IMG/VR virus record: IMGVR_UViG_3300048033_000958
Location: 1 to 63,908 of that record
Origin: a virus
Length of the DNA: 63,908 nt
Strand: one strand, 5' to 3'
In this document: one piece after another, positions 24,392 through 33,481 of the stretch
Numbering within the stretch: the stretch's first letter is position 1
Layout: each line of letters begins with the position of its first letter
Translations under genes and position numbers: made by a program
Notes under the pieces: model-generated
What the model was told of the DNA's origin: nothing
What the model saw: only the letters and a program-made list of their open reading frames with translations
Database searches by the model: none

Positions 24392-25631
24392 TTATTTTTT
24401 CAAACTTCATATTGTACTCATTGACCTTTGGTTCTAACTGAACCCCCTCTTTCATCACTAATTCTTGCTGAAACAACTTAGTGTATTGAATGATATGGTG
24501 TGGTCTACCATCTGCGTGTTTGGCAGTAGTGTATTGAACGATGTCTCCCCAATTTTCTTTGAGTTCATCGAACTTCTTCTGCAAACCAGTAAACTTTACA
24601 TTCTCTTCTTTATCATCACCAAACTCGTAAATGGTGTTCGTATTACCACCCTTGACTGTACCCGTGGTCTTCTTACCCGATAATAGGTTATTGAAGTTTA
24701 CGGTACATAAGTCACCAGTCGATAAGACTCTCAATGCTAAATCAGTATCCTCGTTATATCGACCTCTCCATCGTTCTTCCAACCGTTGGTCTAAGAGTTC
24801 TGAGTTGATTAAGATACAACTATACACTCGTGTATTGATGATGAATTGTGTTCTTCGTGGTTCATTGGCAGGAACAAATGATGCATATTGACAACCTACT
24901 AATCCTAGGTTTTCGTATCTATCACTAAAGTCTTCCATTATCCTAAAGAATACACCATCTTTGACTTTCTTTTGGACATTATCATTCCATCTAAAGAAAC
25001 CCTCGATATTATCATCAATAATCCAATGCTTCTTATGACCTGCTTGGACCGCGTGTTCCCAAACGAAGTTACGAACTGGAATACCACCCATTCCCCTCTC
25101 ACTAAAGTTTTCGGGTAGTTTGATGAGTTTATCTACATCAATCTTTGGATTGGCAGCATACTTGTCATATTCCTTTGGTTCTACACAAATGTTAAAATCA
25201 ATACCCATTTCCTCTAATGTATCAATGGTGTATGTCTTTTCCCATCTACCCAATGAAATTACATACAATGGGTATTTAGGTGCGATTTTAGTATCAAATG
25301 TGTATTCACACTCAGTAGCAGGGTTGGGGTCAAGTTTGTAGTGAATATAATTCAATCCACCTGCCTTTTGGCCAAACTTCTCAAAGACTGCATTTCTTAC
25401 CTCTTCAGTAGGTGTATCTACTTTGATATAAGTTCTACTTTGAATGTTTGGTGACCATCTAAACTCTGGTAAGTTTGTGTAATGGTCGTTTGTTAAGTCA
25501 AACCCATCATAAAAATCCTCAATGACTTTGTAGTGGACACCATAATTCCAAAATGTTCCTTCGAGTTCAATCTCTCGGAGCATTCTTTCAGTTTCCTCTC
25601 TTTGATGTGTATGTATCTTAACGAGACTCAT
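24378..25631 (-). CDS. TET-associated-type glycosyltransferase (TAGT-like)
   Basis: This 417-aa protein has a GT-A-like core (about 115-330) reading YPLYVISLGRWEKTYTIDTL, ICVEPKEYDKY, GIPVRNFVWEHAVQAGHKKH, WIIDDNIEGFFRWN and RYNEDTDLALRVL. The combination of 'IPVRNF-W', 'H-W--DDNI' and 'NED-D' fits the phage TAGT family, which glycosylates oxidised bases in DNA. It lies between clamp and clamp loader, as a DNA-modifying enzyme could. No TET/JBP dioxygenase is visible in this window. The base and sugar are unknown. Confidence 0.7.
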   Translation of the reverse strand: MSLVKIHTHQREETERMLREIELEGTFWNYGVHYKVIEDFYDGFDLTNDHYTNLPEFRWSPNIQSRTYIKVDTPTEEVRNAVFEKFGQKAGGLNYIHYKLDPNPATECEYTFDTKIAPKYPLYVISLGRWEKTYTIDTLEEMGIDFNICVEPKEYDKYAANPKIDVDKLIKLPENFSERGMGGIPVRNFVWEHAVQAGHKKHWIIDDNIEGFFRWNDNVQKKVKDGVFFRIMEDFSDRYENLGLVGCQYASFVPANEPRRTQFIINTRVYSCILINSELLDQRLEERWRGRYNEDTDLALRVLSTGDLCTVNFNNLLSGKKTTGTVKGGNTNTIYEFGDDKEENVKFTGLQKKFDELKENWGDIVQYTTAKHADGRPHHIIQYTKLFQQELVMKEGVQLEPKVNEYNMKFEKINENE

Positions 25632-26329
25632 TACTTAATCTCCACCAAGAAATAGTTAGATTTGAAACCTTCGTGTTCAAATGATACTGATGCAAGACCT
25701 TGAGGTGAAATCTTCAATGAAGATGCTTTAGCGGCACGATTTGCATTTAGGATTTCTTTCAAGTATTTTGCTGAGAATGAGATTGGTTCAACATCACCAT
25801 CACAAGTACAATCTACATTGATAGAGATGCGAGTTGAGTTCATACTCTTTTCGTAACCCAAGATTACTTCACCCTTCCCATCTTTACAAGTAAATGTAAA
25901 TCTATCCGAATCACTCAACGCACCTTTAGACTTAACGAACTTTGCAACAAAGTCATCATCTAAAGTGATTGTTGAACTAAATGGTGGAAGTTGTTTTAGG
26001 TCTGGTACGATTGGTACTACTGATAGGTCTGCCAACATATAATTGATAGTTGTACCCGAATCACTAAATGCCAAACTTGCCTCACCTTCGTTTACATCTA
26101 CATCACTACCCAATACACCCAATAGGTTTTTTAGTTGTGATGTAGTGTAGATACCAAACTCACCATTTGGAAACTGAGTTTCCTCACTTGTAACATCACC
26201 CAATAGGGTTTTGTCATCTGAGATAAATCTAACTGACATTCCTTCATCAGTTGATTCAATCTTAACTGATTCAATCTCACCACCAAGGTTGTAACGAGAG
26301 ATGAACCCTTCAATAGAACTTTTTTTCAT
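25631..26329 (-). CDS. 45: sliding clamp (T4 gp45-like)
   Basis: This 232-aa all-beta/alpha repeat protein starts MKKSSIEGFISRYNLGGEI, with FPNGEFGIYTTSQLKNLLGVL and FSAKYLKEILNANR typical of the gp45 processivity clamp (T4: 228 aa). It encircles DNA and tethers gp43; in T4 it also activates late transcription through gp33/gp55. Here that link is suggested by the late-type promoters. Strong early promoter P2 stands upstream. Confidence 0.85.
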   Translation of the reverse strand: MKKSSIEGFISRYNLGGEIESVKIESTDEGMSVRFISDDKTLLGDVTSEETQFPNGEFGIYTTSQLKNLLGVLGSDVDVNEGEASLAFSDSGTTINYMLADLSVVPIVPDLKQLPPFSSTITLDDDFVAKFVKSKGALSDSDRFTFTCKDGKGEVILGYEKSMNSTRISINVDCTCDGDVEPISFSAKYLKEILNANRAAKASSLKISPQGLASVSFEHEGFKSNYFLVEIK

Positions 26330-26361
26330 ACTATTTCCTTTTATTTTTTATTTTAACTTTA

Positions 26362-26393
26362 CTAATATACAAAATATTTCTTACACCACCAAA
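26362..26393 (-). promoter_or_regulatory. early-type promoter P2 (TTTG-N20-TATATTAG)
   Basis: TTTG (26393-26390), 20 nt, TATATTAG (26369-26362) on the minus strand, 32 nt before the clamp ATG. The -33 box touches the DNA polymerase stop codon. Confidence 0.75.
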
Positions 26394-28907
26394 TTAAAAT
26401 GAAAAGAATTGTGAGGCAGCGGCAAGGTTAGGATTTGGTTTCTCCCAATCCATTGCTTTGTAGAAGTCATCCAACTTATTGTTCAACTCCTTCTCCCAAA
26501 TCAAATCGTAGTCGATATACTTCTCAATGAATGCATTGATTTCGGGTGGGTCTGAGTGACCTGTAAATGCAGTGGTCTCCAACCCAAGTGGGTTCTTCTT
26601 TAGATATACCCACTTGATTTTGTCACCATCTTTCATAGGTTCGTATTTGTAAGGAGCATTAAACTTCTTCAACAACTGATTGTAAGTAATTGCTGCCTTA
26701 ACGTGAGCAGGTGTTCCTTTAGCAAATTCACCCAATGCTTGGTTCTTAAACAAATACTTAGACATATCCTTTACTGCTGAGTTCTTGGCAATGTCTACGA
26801 ATCGTTGTTTAGTCATCCCATCTTTGTAATCCAAAATCTTTTGGTCTAACTCATCTTTATCAGCAGCCTTTAGAATGTCCATCAAGACCGTAGACATCAC
26901 TTCCTTAAAGTATGTTGGGAATGAACTGCGTTTTACATCAAGTCCCTTCACATCCAACTTATCACAAGGTACGGTATTGTCATTGATAATCCATTGTGCG
27001 TATCTCTTCTTCGATACCCAAAAACCACCCTTTGCAATAGTCTCTTGCTTGATGTCAAATCTATGTGAATCTACATTAAACATTTTGTATGCCATCATAT
27101 CATAGACCTTGTTGATATGTTCTTCTACCTCTTTTGCAACGGATAGAATGGCAGGAATCATTTCCTCATCTGAGTTTTCATTGATGTTTGGATTTCTTGC
27201 TTTTACAAGAGGTGCAGCTTGATAGAATACCGAATCAGTATCAGTATACACATTGTAATCTGCCTCTTTACCAATGTTCTTTGTGTAGTATTGGTTAGCA
27301 ATCATCTCAGTAGTCTTAATCACCGACTGACCCGTGATGGTAGTTGCCTCTGCATTATCCACATCATAAAATCTAAATGATGGTAAACCCAATACCCCAT
27401 ACAAAGAATTCAACATAATCTTCTGAACCAATTGTCGTTGAGAGTAGAACTTGTATAGTTCATCATTACCTTCCTTACCATACTTCTTCATAAGGTCTTT
27501 GTATTCCACACGTTTGTCAAACCAAACATTAAGAATTTCGGGAATCACTCCTACCTTATCTCTACGATATAGAACCCCATTGGCAGCGATTGAATAATCT
27601 GCATTTTGGACAAACTCCATAAACTTGTCCTTTGGAAGTGGTGGAAACTCATTACCATCATCATCTACGATGGAGTAAGTTTCAATCTTACCCTTCATAT
27701 GGTCTTCGGCAGAGTAGTTCTTCAACTTACCAATTTTGGTCTCTGGTGAAGTATTTAGGGTCATAATGATGGATGGGTATAGTGATGTCAAATCCAAATC
27801 ATATACCCATTTGTATAGACCTGGTTTTGGTTCTTTTACATAAGCACCAGTAAACTTACCACCACTCTCCTCACCTTCCACTCGTGGAGCACGTTTTGGT
27901 TTGTTAGGGGCAACCCTACCACTTCTTCGTAGGAATGTTAGGATTGCACCCTCTAACCACTTTGATGAGAATAGGAAATCTTCATAGAAAACGTGGCCTG
28001 CGTGACAAATTGCTTGAGCAAGTTCAATGAACTGAAGTTTCCTATCCATATCAACAACCAACTCAACATCCACTAAGTTATACTCAATGAACTTTTCCAA
28101 GTCATCTCTAAATAATTGGTCGAGGTTTCCCTCATACTCAATCTTACCACGACCCAACTCTTTTTGAGCAACCGTGTCCAATCGGTAATTTGGAAGTTCG
28201 GTATAAGTAAAGTTCTTATACAATGCAAGGTAGTCCAAACACGACACTCCTGCGATAATGTATCTACTACGATATTTGTTCCAACTAACTTTATTAATTG
28301 GTGACAACTCGTTTGCAGTTCTTTCACCAAATAGAACCTTAATACGATTATATAGGTAAGTAACATCAAAGTAGTCAATGTTCCAACCAGTCACGATAGT
28401 AGGATTGATTTCTTTCCATTTGTTTAGAAATGCCATCACCATATCCTCTTCAGTATCAAATGAGATTACTCTAGCACCTTTAATGGTCTTATCAATCTTC
28501 TCACCTGGGTTTACTACATATACAAAGTAATCACCACTTACCGAATCGTGACCTGCGACTGAGGTCATAGCATTACCTGCTTCGTTGATATCTGGAAGAC
28601 CAGAATTCATCTCTACCTCAATATCGAATGTGAATAGAGTGTGACCCTTAGATACTTCATCGGAGTCACCATAATTATCGATGAGGAATCGAGTCACCTC
28701 ATTTACATCACTTTCATAGAGTTCTAAACCTTCATCCTGCTTCCAAAAGTTAATTTTCTTTAACCTCTCTCCGTGAATAGAAGTATGAGCACCATTGCCA
28801 TCTCTAACATATGCATATCTACGATACTTAGATGTAAAATAACCTTTCTCATCATCCCAACAATGGATGAGTGATTTTTCTTTTTCGAAGAATACATTTT
28901 GATACAT
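26394..28907 (-). CDS. 43: family B DNA polymerase (T4 gp43-like)
   Basis: This 837-aa protein is a single intact polypeptide. The 3'-5' exonuclease motifs are FTFDIEVEM, GWNIDYFDVTYLYNR and YNLVDVELVVDMD. The polymerase motifs are DLTSLYPSI (A), KIMLNSLYGVLG (B) and VYTDTDSVFY (C). It is slightly shorter than T4 gp43 (898 aa). It replicates the phage genome with gp44/62 and gp45 encoded just downstream. Promoter P3 lies 16 nt upstream of the ATG. Confidence 0.96.
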   Translation of the reverse strand: MYQNVFFEKEKSLIHCWDDEKGYFTSKYRRYAYVRDGNGAHTSIHGERLKKINFWKQDEGLELYESDVNEVTRFLIDNYGDSDEVSKGHTLFTFDIEVEMNSGLPDINEAGNAMTSVAGHDSVSGDYFVYVVNPGEKIDKTIKGARVISFDTEEDMVMAFLNKWKEINPTIVTGWNIDYFDVTYLYNRIKVLFGERTANELSPINKVSWNKYRSRYIIAGVSCLDYLALYKNFTYTELPNYRLDTVAQKELGRGKIEYEGNLDQLFRDDLEKFIEYNLVDVELVVDMDRKLQFIELAQAICHAGHVFYEDFLFSSKWLEGAILTFLRRSGRVAPNKPKRAPRVEGEESGGKFTGAYVKEPKPGLYKWVYDLDLTSLYPSIIMTLNTSPETKIGKLKNYSAEDHMKGKIETYSIVDDDGNEFPPLPKDKFMEFVQNADYSIAANGVLYRRDKVGVIPEILNVWFDKRVEYKDLMKKYGKEGNDELYKFYSQRQLVQKIMLNSLYGVLGLPSFRFYDVDNAEATTITGQSVIKTTEMIANQYYTKNIGKEADYNVYTDTDSVFYQAAPLVKARNPNINENSDEEMIPAILSVAKEVEEHINKVYDMMAYKMFNVDSHRFDIKQETIAKGGFWVSKKRYAQWIINDNTVPCDKLDVKGLDVKRSSFPTYFKEVMSTVLMDILKAADKDELDQKILDYKDGMTKQRFVDIAKNSAVKDMSKYLFKNQALGEFAKGTPAHVKAAITYNQLLKKFNAPYKYEPMKDGDKIKWVYLKKNPLGLETTAFTGHSDPPEINAFIEKYIDYDLIWEKELNNKLDDFYKAMDWEKPNPNLAAASQFFSF

Positions 28908-28923
28908 TAAGTCTTATTTTATA

Positions 28924-28955
28924 CTAATATACAAAAAATTATCCAATATCCCAAA
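28924..28955 (-). promoter_or_regulatory. early-type promoter P3 (TTTG-N20-TATATTAG)
   Basis: TTTG (28955-28952), 20 nt, TATATTAG (28931-28924) on the minus strand. The -33 box is inside the 3' end of the ABC/GNAT gene; the -7 box ends 16 nt before the DNA polymerase ATG. Confidence 0.72.
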
Positions 28956-30120
28956 ACTTTTGGACTAAATCTAAATCTACATTTTTCATCATCCTCGCTT
29001 TCTCCATTGGGTCGAATAATTCATCATACCCATCAATACTCGGACCTACATACTGATGACAATACGATGGTCGTTGTTTGAGGGTCTTGTATACGATTGA
29101 TTCATAATTTTCATCATTTCTCTGCCTACCATTGTGTCCAGTTGGACTCCAAAGGTCATCTCGTTTGTTTCTATACTCACCTAATGCAGGATTTACTGTT
29201 TTAGTGTAGTATTTAGCACCCAAGTTTCTTGCAATGGCACCTTGAAAGTTGGATATATGTGACCCAATCCCCAAACCTTGATAATCGGGTAAGACTACCG
29301 TTCTACTACCCCTAAATGCAAAGGACTGACCCTTTCCGATTTGCCTACCAACGACACCCATTGCAACTGGTTTATCATTCCACTCATACAAAAGGAAGAT
29401 AAATGCCTTGTTTGCTTCTTCACTTAGATAGTGATGTCTTTTGAAGATGTCCCAAGCTTCAGGTTCGGTTCTACTAATGCGTAGATTGATTTGTGGTCTG
29501 CCTTGCCGAAGCCAGTCGCCTCTCACGAGTGCGCCTCCATCTTTTTCGGGTGATACAGTCCAATCGGGCATCAACCATTCCATAATGTCATAGTGACACG
29601 ATGCAAGGATGATTCTCTTACCTTCTCTACGAATATACTTTTGAAGAGCAAACGACATTGCTTTAGCAACATCTCTATCTACTACTGAAGTATACTCATC
29701 GATGAGAATGATGTCACCATCTTTTGCAGATGATATCAAATAAGCAAGTTCTGCTCTATATTGTTCACCATTACTCAATAGTCGGTAAGGTCTCAACCAA
29801 GTTGGAATGGATGATAAACCGATGGATGTAAGGACTCTACCTGCTTCTTCGGGGGTCAACCAATCAAAGTTTGATATTAGTGATTTCTCTTCATCGAACT
29901 TGATAGTTCTAACACCACCCAACTGATTTAGAATTGTAGATTTACCACTACCACTTCCACCATAAATCACACCAATGTTCCACTCAAATTTATCTAAGTC
30001 ACCAATTTTCATTGGTATAGTTACACTTGTTTGTTCTCGGTCTTGAATATCAAAAGTATTGTATACATATTCAGTATACTCATCGTTTTTGATTTTATGT
30101 GATAGTTTGATGTCTGCCAT
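28939..30120 (-). CDS. ABC-type ATPase fused to GNAT acetyltransferase domain (COG2401-like)
   Basis: In this 393-aa protein the ATPase part (about 35-195) has Walker A GGSGSGKST (54-62), signature RLLSNGEQYRAELA and Walker B DIILIDEYTS, with no TM segment. The C-terminal GNAT-like part (about 205-393) has FIFLLYEWNDKPVAMGVVG, FRGSRTVVLPDYQGLGIGSH and VNPALGEYRNKRDDLW. This domain order is that of COG2401 proteins; GNAT-like enzymes such as Mu Mom modify DNA bases. A role in DNA modification or NTP-driven acetylation is inferred. It is coupled to the HTH gene upstream (1-nt overlap). Confidence 0.78.
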   Translation of the reverse strand: MADIKLSHKIKNDEYTEYVYNTFDIQDREQTSVTIPMKIGDLDKFEWNIGVIYGGSGSGKSTILNQLGGVRTIKFDEEKSLISNFDWLTPEEAGRVLTSIGLSSIPTWLRPYRLLSNGEQYRAELAYLISSAKDGDIILIDEYTSVVDRDVAKAMSFALQKYIRREGKRIILASCHYDIMEWLMPDWTVSPEKDGGALVRGDWLRQGRPQINLRISRTEPEAWDIFKRHHYLSEEANKAFIFLLYEWNDKPVAMGVVGRQIGKGQSFAFRGSRTVVLPDYQGLGIGSHISNFQGAIARNLGAKYYTKTVNPALGEYRNKRDDLWSPTGHNGRQRNDENYESIVYKTLKQRPSYCHQYVGPSIDGYDELFDPMEKARMMKNVDLDLVQKFWDIG

Positions 30121-30323
30121 TACTGATAATCATTAAATTCTCCAAATAAAATATGAGTCCAAGTTTCACCTTTTACAATCCTACGGATGTTGGCAGGTGA
30201 TACACCATTATTTCGGGCCAATACTCTGATGTTTCGGTGACCCACAGCCCACAACTTACGAATAGACCTTACTTGGTCTTCCGTGAGTTTGTGTTGTGGG
30301 TGTGATTCTCCTCTTAAAGCCAT
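30120..30323 (-). CDS. small helix-turn-helix DNA-binding protein
   Basis: This 67-aa protein is read from the ATG at 30323 (MALRGESHPQHKLTEDQV), chosen because GAGG lies 9 nt upstream and this start follows the MazG-like stop. The pattern 'GE-HP--KLT--QV--IR ... G-S-ANIRRIVKG--W' matches the DNA-binding repeat (IENR/NUMOD-like HTH) often attached to phage homing endonucleases; here it stands alone. It may be a small regulator or the remnant of an endonuclease. Confidence 0.65.
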   Translation of the reverse strand: MALRGESHPQHKLTEDQVRSIRKLWAVGHRNIRVLARNNGVSPANIRRIVKGETWTHILFGEFNDYQ

Positions 30324-30324
30324 C

Positions 30325-30747
30325 CTAAACTTCCTCATCAAAAGGAATTTCCAATTGACCCTGACTGGCAGTCAAGAATTGCTCAATGTTAGGTGGTGAG
30401 AAGTTTGGCCCTTTCAACACCTTACCATCTTCACGATAGATAGGTTTCCCATCCTCACCTAACTTTGACATATTAGAACGATGTACCTCATCAAAGACAT
30501 CTTCAATGATATCACCCATTCCGTGAGCAACCATTGTACCCAAAAGGATATATAATTGGTCTGCTAATGCATCCGTGATTTCTACAAGGTCATCGTTATT
30601 ACATGCTTCTAAATATTCAACCAATTCCTCTTTACCCAACCTATATCTAAGATAGAACTCATTTGGTTCTAAGAGTGTTGGTTTACTACTACGAGGTTGG
30701 TTGTATCCACTTTGGAAATCCCAAAGTTGTTGTAACTGTTTCTTCAT
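30325..30747 (-). CDS. MazG-like nucleotide pyrophosphohydrolase
   Basis: This 140-aa all-alpha protein has RYRLGKEELVEYLEAC (E-E--E metal site), EITDALADQLYILLG and the phage-typical tail HRSNMSKLGEDGKPIYREDG. It should hydrolyse (d)NTPs or alarmones to monophosphates, adjusting nucleotide pools for phage replication. It begins an operon at promoter P4, with the -7 box only 6 nt before the ATG, so its mRNA may be leaderless. Confidence 0.8.
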   Translation of the reverse strand: MKKQLQQLWDFQSGYNQPRSSKPTLLEPNEFYLRYRLGKEELVEYLEACNNDDLVEITDALADQLYILLGTMVAHGMGDIIEDVFDEVHRSNMSKLGEDGKPIYREDGKVLKGPNFSPPNIEQFLTASQGQLEIPFDEEV

Positions 30748-30753
30748 AATATA

Positions 30754-30785
30754 CTAATATACAAAAATTATTTCATTATTCCAAA
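30754..30785 (-). promoter_or_regulatory. early-type promoter P4 (TTTG-N20-TATATTAG)
   Basis: TTTG (30785-30782), 20 nt, TATATTAG (30761-30754) on the minus strand. The -33 box sits in the 3' end of the oxygenase gene; the -7 box is 6 nt from the MazG-like ATG. Confidence 0.72.
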
Positions 30786-31345
30786 ATTAATTCACCACTA
30801 TCTAGACCAGAATGTCTACTTTGCCATAAATTAATTGCAATTGCGTATCTTGTACCACGAGTAACCTTGGTAACACGATGTGGGTATTGTCCTGCTGGAA
30901 ATATGACTAATCGATTTGGTACTGCTGCAATTCTTTCTGGTGGTTGGTCTTCACCATTGCTAAACACTTCTAAATAACCACCATCGATATCATGCTCCCA
31001 CGGATAATAAACTGTACCTATAATCGGGGTTCTTAATTCACCTGTTTTATTATACCACTGCTCATCCTTATCAAAGTGCATATTTAGAGTATTTGGGTTA
31101 TCATCGTTACTATCTTCTGCGGAGTAAGTTCCCGTCCAATATTCGAACCCATACAACTCATATTGGTGGTCTGATGGGTAATTATATCTCCAAATATATT
31201 CAATGAGTCTTCGTTTGGTACTATTAGCAGGACTATCCCACCAACCATTCCACCAATGGTATCCTTTAGTGTCAAAAAATGTAGAATCGTTTCTGATTTC
31301 GTTTAGTAACTCTTCATCCTTTACAAAGTTGTCAAATACAATCAT
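30776..31345 (-). CDS. 2OG-Fe(II) oxygenase
   Basis: In this 189-aa double-stranded beta-helix protein the iron ligands are H90-x-D92 (NMHFDKDE) and H156 (QYPHRVT), and the 2-oxoglutarate arginine is R166 (RGTRYAIAINLW). These oxygenases hydroxylate proteins or small molecules and are common in T4-like marine phages. It overlaps thioredoxin by 4 nt and sits in the nucleotide-metabolism block rather than near the collagen gene, so its substrate may be different. No membrane or signal segment. Confidence 0.85.
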   Translation of the reverse strand: MIVFDNFVKDEELLNEIRNDSTFFDTKGYHWWNGWWDSPANSTKRRLIEYIWRYNYPSDHQYELYGFEYWTGTYSAEDSNDDNPNTLNMHFDKDEQWYNKTGELRTPIIGTVYYPWEHDIDGGYLEVFSNGEDQPPERIAAVPNRLVIFPAGQYPHRVTKVTRGTRYAIAINLWQSRHSGLDSGELILE

Positions 31346-31578
31346 ATGTTTAGATATTCTGCTTCGGACTTTGCACCCACAATTCGTTTCACTTCTTGAC
31401 CATTCTCCAATAGGACAACCGTTGGAATGCTTCTCACATTGTATTGTTGTGCCAATGCTGATTGTTCCTCAATGTTTACCTTTTGTACTGGAATGGTATT
31501 GTTTACTCGTTCCATAACTGGACCTAGCATTCTACAAGGTCCACACCAAGGTGCACTAAAATAAAGATATTGTTTCAT
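31342..31578 (-). CDS. thioredoxin
   Basis: This 78-aa compact thioredoxin has the redox motif APWCGPCRM (C12, C15) and the cis-proline RSIPTVVLL. At 78 aa it is shorter than host thioredoxins (about 105). It probably reduces the C-terminal CxxC of the phage NrdA encoded upstream, keeping dNTP synthesis running. It is separated from nrdA by 112 nt with three hairpins. Confidence 0.9.
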   Translation of the reverse strand: MKQYLYFSAPWCGPCRMLGPVMERVNNTIPVQKVNIEEQSALAQQYNVRSIPTVVLLENGQEVKRIVGAKSEAEYLNI

Positions 31579-31608
31579 ATTATTCCTTTTATTTATTTTA
31601 TTTTTTAA

Positions 31609-31637
31609 AGTGAGGGGGGTAGCGAACTCCCCCCACT
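31609..31637 (-). terminator. GC-rich stem-loop upstream of thioredoxin
   Basis: Six G pair with six C (31614-31619 with 31629-31634) around an 8-9 nt loop, extended by AGTG/CACT with a small bulge. On the minus strand it is followed by CTTTAAAAAATAAAA, not a clean U-run, so it may be an attenuator or a processing/stability hairpin. Confidence 0.55.
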
Positions 31638-31640
31638 AAT

Positions 31641-31657
31641 CCGTTAACGAATAACGG
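31641..31657 (-). promoter_or_regulatory. second stem-loop in nrdA-thioredoxin gap
   Basis: CCGTTA (31641-31646) pairs perfectly with TAACGG (31652-31657) over a 5-nt loop. A third weaker hairpin (GAGGT 31667-31671 with ACCTC 31684-31688) lies next to the nrdA stop. Three hairpins in 112 nt suggest a structured RNA element between the two genes. Confidence 0.45.
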
Positions 31658-31690
31658 CCCTAAGATGAGGTCTTCAAACCCCAACCTCTT

Positions 31691-33475
31691 CTAACCATCA
31701 CACGATACACAATCGGGGTCAGTTGCTCTCATAGCAATATCACCACGAAGTACCGATTCGGTTCTCATATAATAGAGTGTCTTAATTCCCTGTTTCCATG
31801 CTTCCAAGTGAACTTGGTTAATCCACTTTGGAGATGCTTGTGATGGGAATGCCAAGTTTAGTGATACTGCTTGGTCGATGTATTGTTGTCTAACACCTGC
31901 TTGTTTTACCAACTCCAACTGATTTATTTCTTTGAATGTCTTAAATACATCCTTCACCCAATCAACTTGATTGTTCTCAATCGATAATGGGTCAATCTTA
32001 TCTTTATGTAAGAGTTTACCATCAACATATCCCCAATTATCTAATTCATCCAAACCTTGAACCGAACCACCATCTTCGAGTATTTGATTCCAAATATCTT
32101 TGTTGTTCATACTTATTTTACGAAGTGCTTTTTCCAACTCAACATTCTTACGAATGAATGTTCCCTTTGCAGTTTGTTCAGTAAAGACATTTGCTGCCCA
32201 AGGTTCAATACCTGGTGATACATTACCACTCAACTTAGAGTTTGATACCGTTGGTGCGATTGCTCTCAAGTGAGTATTTCTCATACCTGTACCAACACAC
32301 CATAGTGGTTCACCATATTCGTTAGCAAGGTCACGAGATGCTCTATCAGACTCAATCTTGATTTGAGAGAAGATTTTACGAGTCTCAAATTGTGCTGGGA
32401 GACCTTCAAATGCCATACCATTTTGTTGTAAGTATGTGTGCCATCCCAATACACCCAATCCAAGTGCTCTACCCTTCTCTGCTGAACGAACTGAGTTCTC
32501 AAACCCTCTCATATTCTTTGCTCTCTGAATAAACTCTTCGAGTACACCATCCAAGAACCAAGTTGCAGTGTAGATAAGGTCAGTATCCTTCCACTCATCG
32601 TACTTTGCCAAGTTCACCGATGATAGACAACATACAAACGAGTGAGACTCATCGGTATGGAGTACAATCTCAGAACAAATGTTAGTCATAAAGACTTTGA
32701 GTGAGTTTTGTTTGTATGCTTCGGGGTTTGCTTTGTTTACATTACCCTTATACATAATGTAAGGTTCACCAGTCGCTTTTCTCTTTTGGAGTACCTTACC
32801 CCATCTTCTACGTGCTTCTGCATCACCCTCTTCAAGTCTTCTCATAAACTTATCACCAACGATTACTGCTTGGTGTAAGTTCAAACATTGTCGATTCACA
32901 TCACCCTTTGGTTCACGAATCTCAATCCACTCATCAAAGTCTTCGTGGTCGATGTTTAGGTTTACCGATGCTGCACCTCTACGAACTGCTCCTTGATTGG
33001 TAGCAAGGATTGTAGAGTCATAAATCTTAGCAAATGGTACTACACCATCACTCGTTCCATTATCAGTAATAGATGCACCTGCGGGTCTGATTTGGTTGAT
33101 ACCAATACCAACACCACCACCATGCTTTGCCAATAACATTAACTCTAAGTTCTTTGTACCGATGTCTTGAATAGAATCTGCCACATCAATACCGAAACAC
33201 GAGATAGGTAACCCTCTATCAGTACCCATATTTGAAAGTACTGGTGATGCAAGGTTCAACCACCCTCTCCAAATGTAATCAAAGAACTTTGATGCCATTT
33301 GTGGTTTCTTTAATCTTCGTGCTGCTGCAGTAGCAACTCTCCAATATGCGTCTTTTGGGACTTCTCCTGCGAGTAAGTAACCCTTTGAGATTGTCTTTAC
33401 ATAAATCTCAGTATTTGCCCAAGTTGGGAAGTCAACTCCTAACTCCCAACCTAACTCTTCTCCGTAATTCTTCAT
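31691..33475 (-). CDS. nrdA: class I ribonucleotide reductase large subunit (NrdA)
   Basis: This 594-aa protein has the active-site features LPISCFGIDV, TNICSEIVLHTD (N-x-C-x-E), SFVCCLSSVNL, the radical-transfer pair LYYMRTES, and a C-terminal DCVSCDG for reduction by thioredoxin. It lacks a long N-terminal ATP cone, so allosteric activity control is probably absent. It reduces NDPs with NrdB, encoded 6 nt upstream, and thioredoxin downstream. Confidence 0.95.
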   Translation of the reverse strand: MKNYGEELGWELGVDFPTWANTEIYVKTISKGYLLAGEVPKDAYWRVATAAARRLKKPQMASKFFDYIWRGWLNLASPVLSNMGTDRGLPISCFGIDVADSIQDIGTKNLELMLLAKHGGGVGIGINQIRPAGASITDNGTSDGVVPFAKIYDSTILATNQGAVRRGAASVNLNIDHEDFDEWIEIREPKGDVNRQCLNLHQAVIVGDKFMRRLEEGDAEARRRWGKVLQKRKATGEPYIMYKGNVNKANPEAYKQNSLKVFMTNICSEIVLHTDESHSFVCCLSSVNLAKYDEWKDTDLIYTATWFLDGVLEEFIQRAKNMRGFENSVRSAEKGRALGLGVLGWHTYLQQNGMAFEGLPAQFETRKIFSQIKIESDRASRDLANEYGEPLWCVGTGMRNTHLRAIAPTVSNSKLSGNVSPGIEPWAANVFTEQTAKGTFIRKNVELEKALRKISMNNKDIWNQILEDGGSVQGLDELDNWGYVDGKLLHKDKIDPLSIENNQVDWVKDVFKTFKEINQLELVKQAGVRQQYIDQAVSLNLAFPSQASPKWINQVHLEAWKQGIKTLYYMRTESVLRGDIAMRATDPDCVSCDG

Positions 33476-33481
33476 AACTAA

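Noticed and set aside
31604-31690. tRNA-like GGGG...TTCG...CCCC segment
   Set aside because: Loop and stem sizes do not fit a T-arm, and no acceptor or anticodon arm can be drawn; treated as hairpins. No tRNA gene was recognised in the window.
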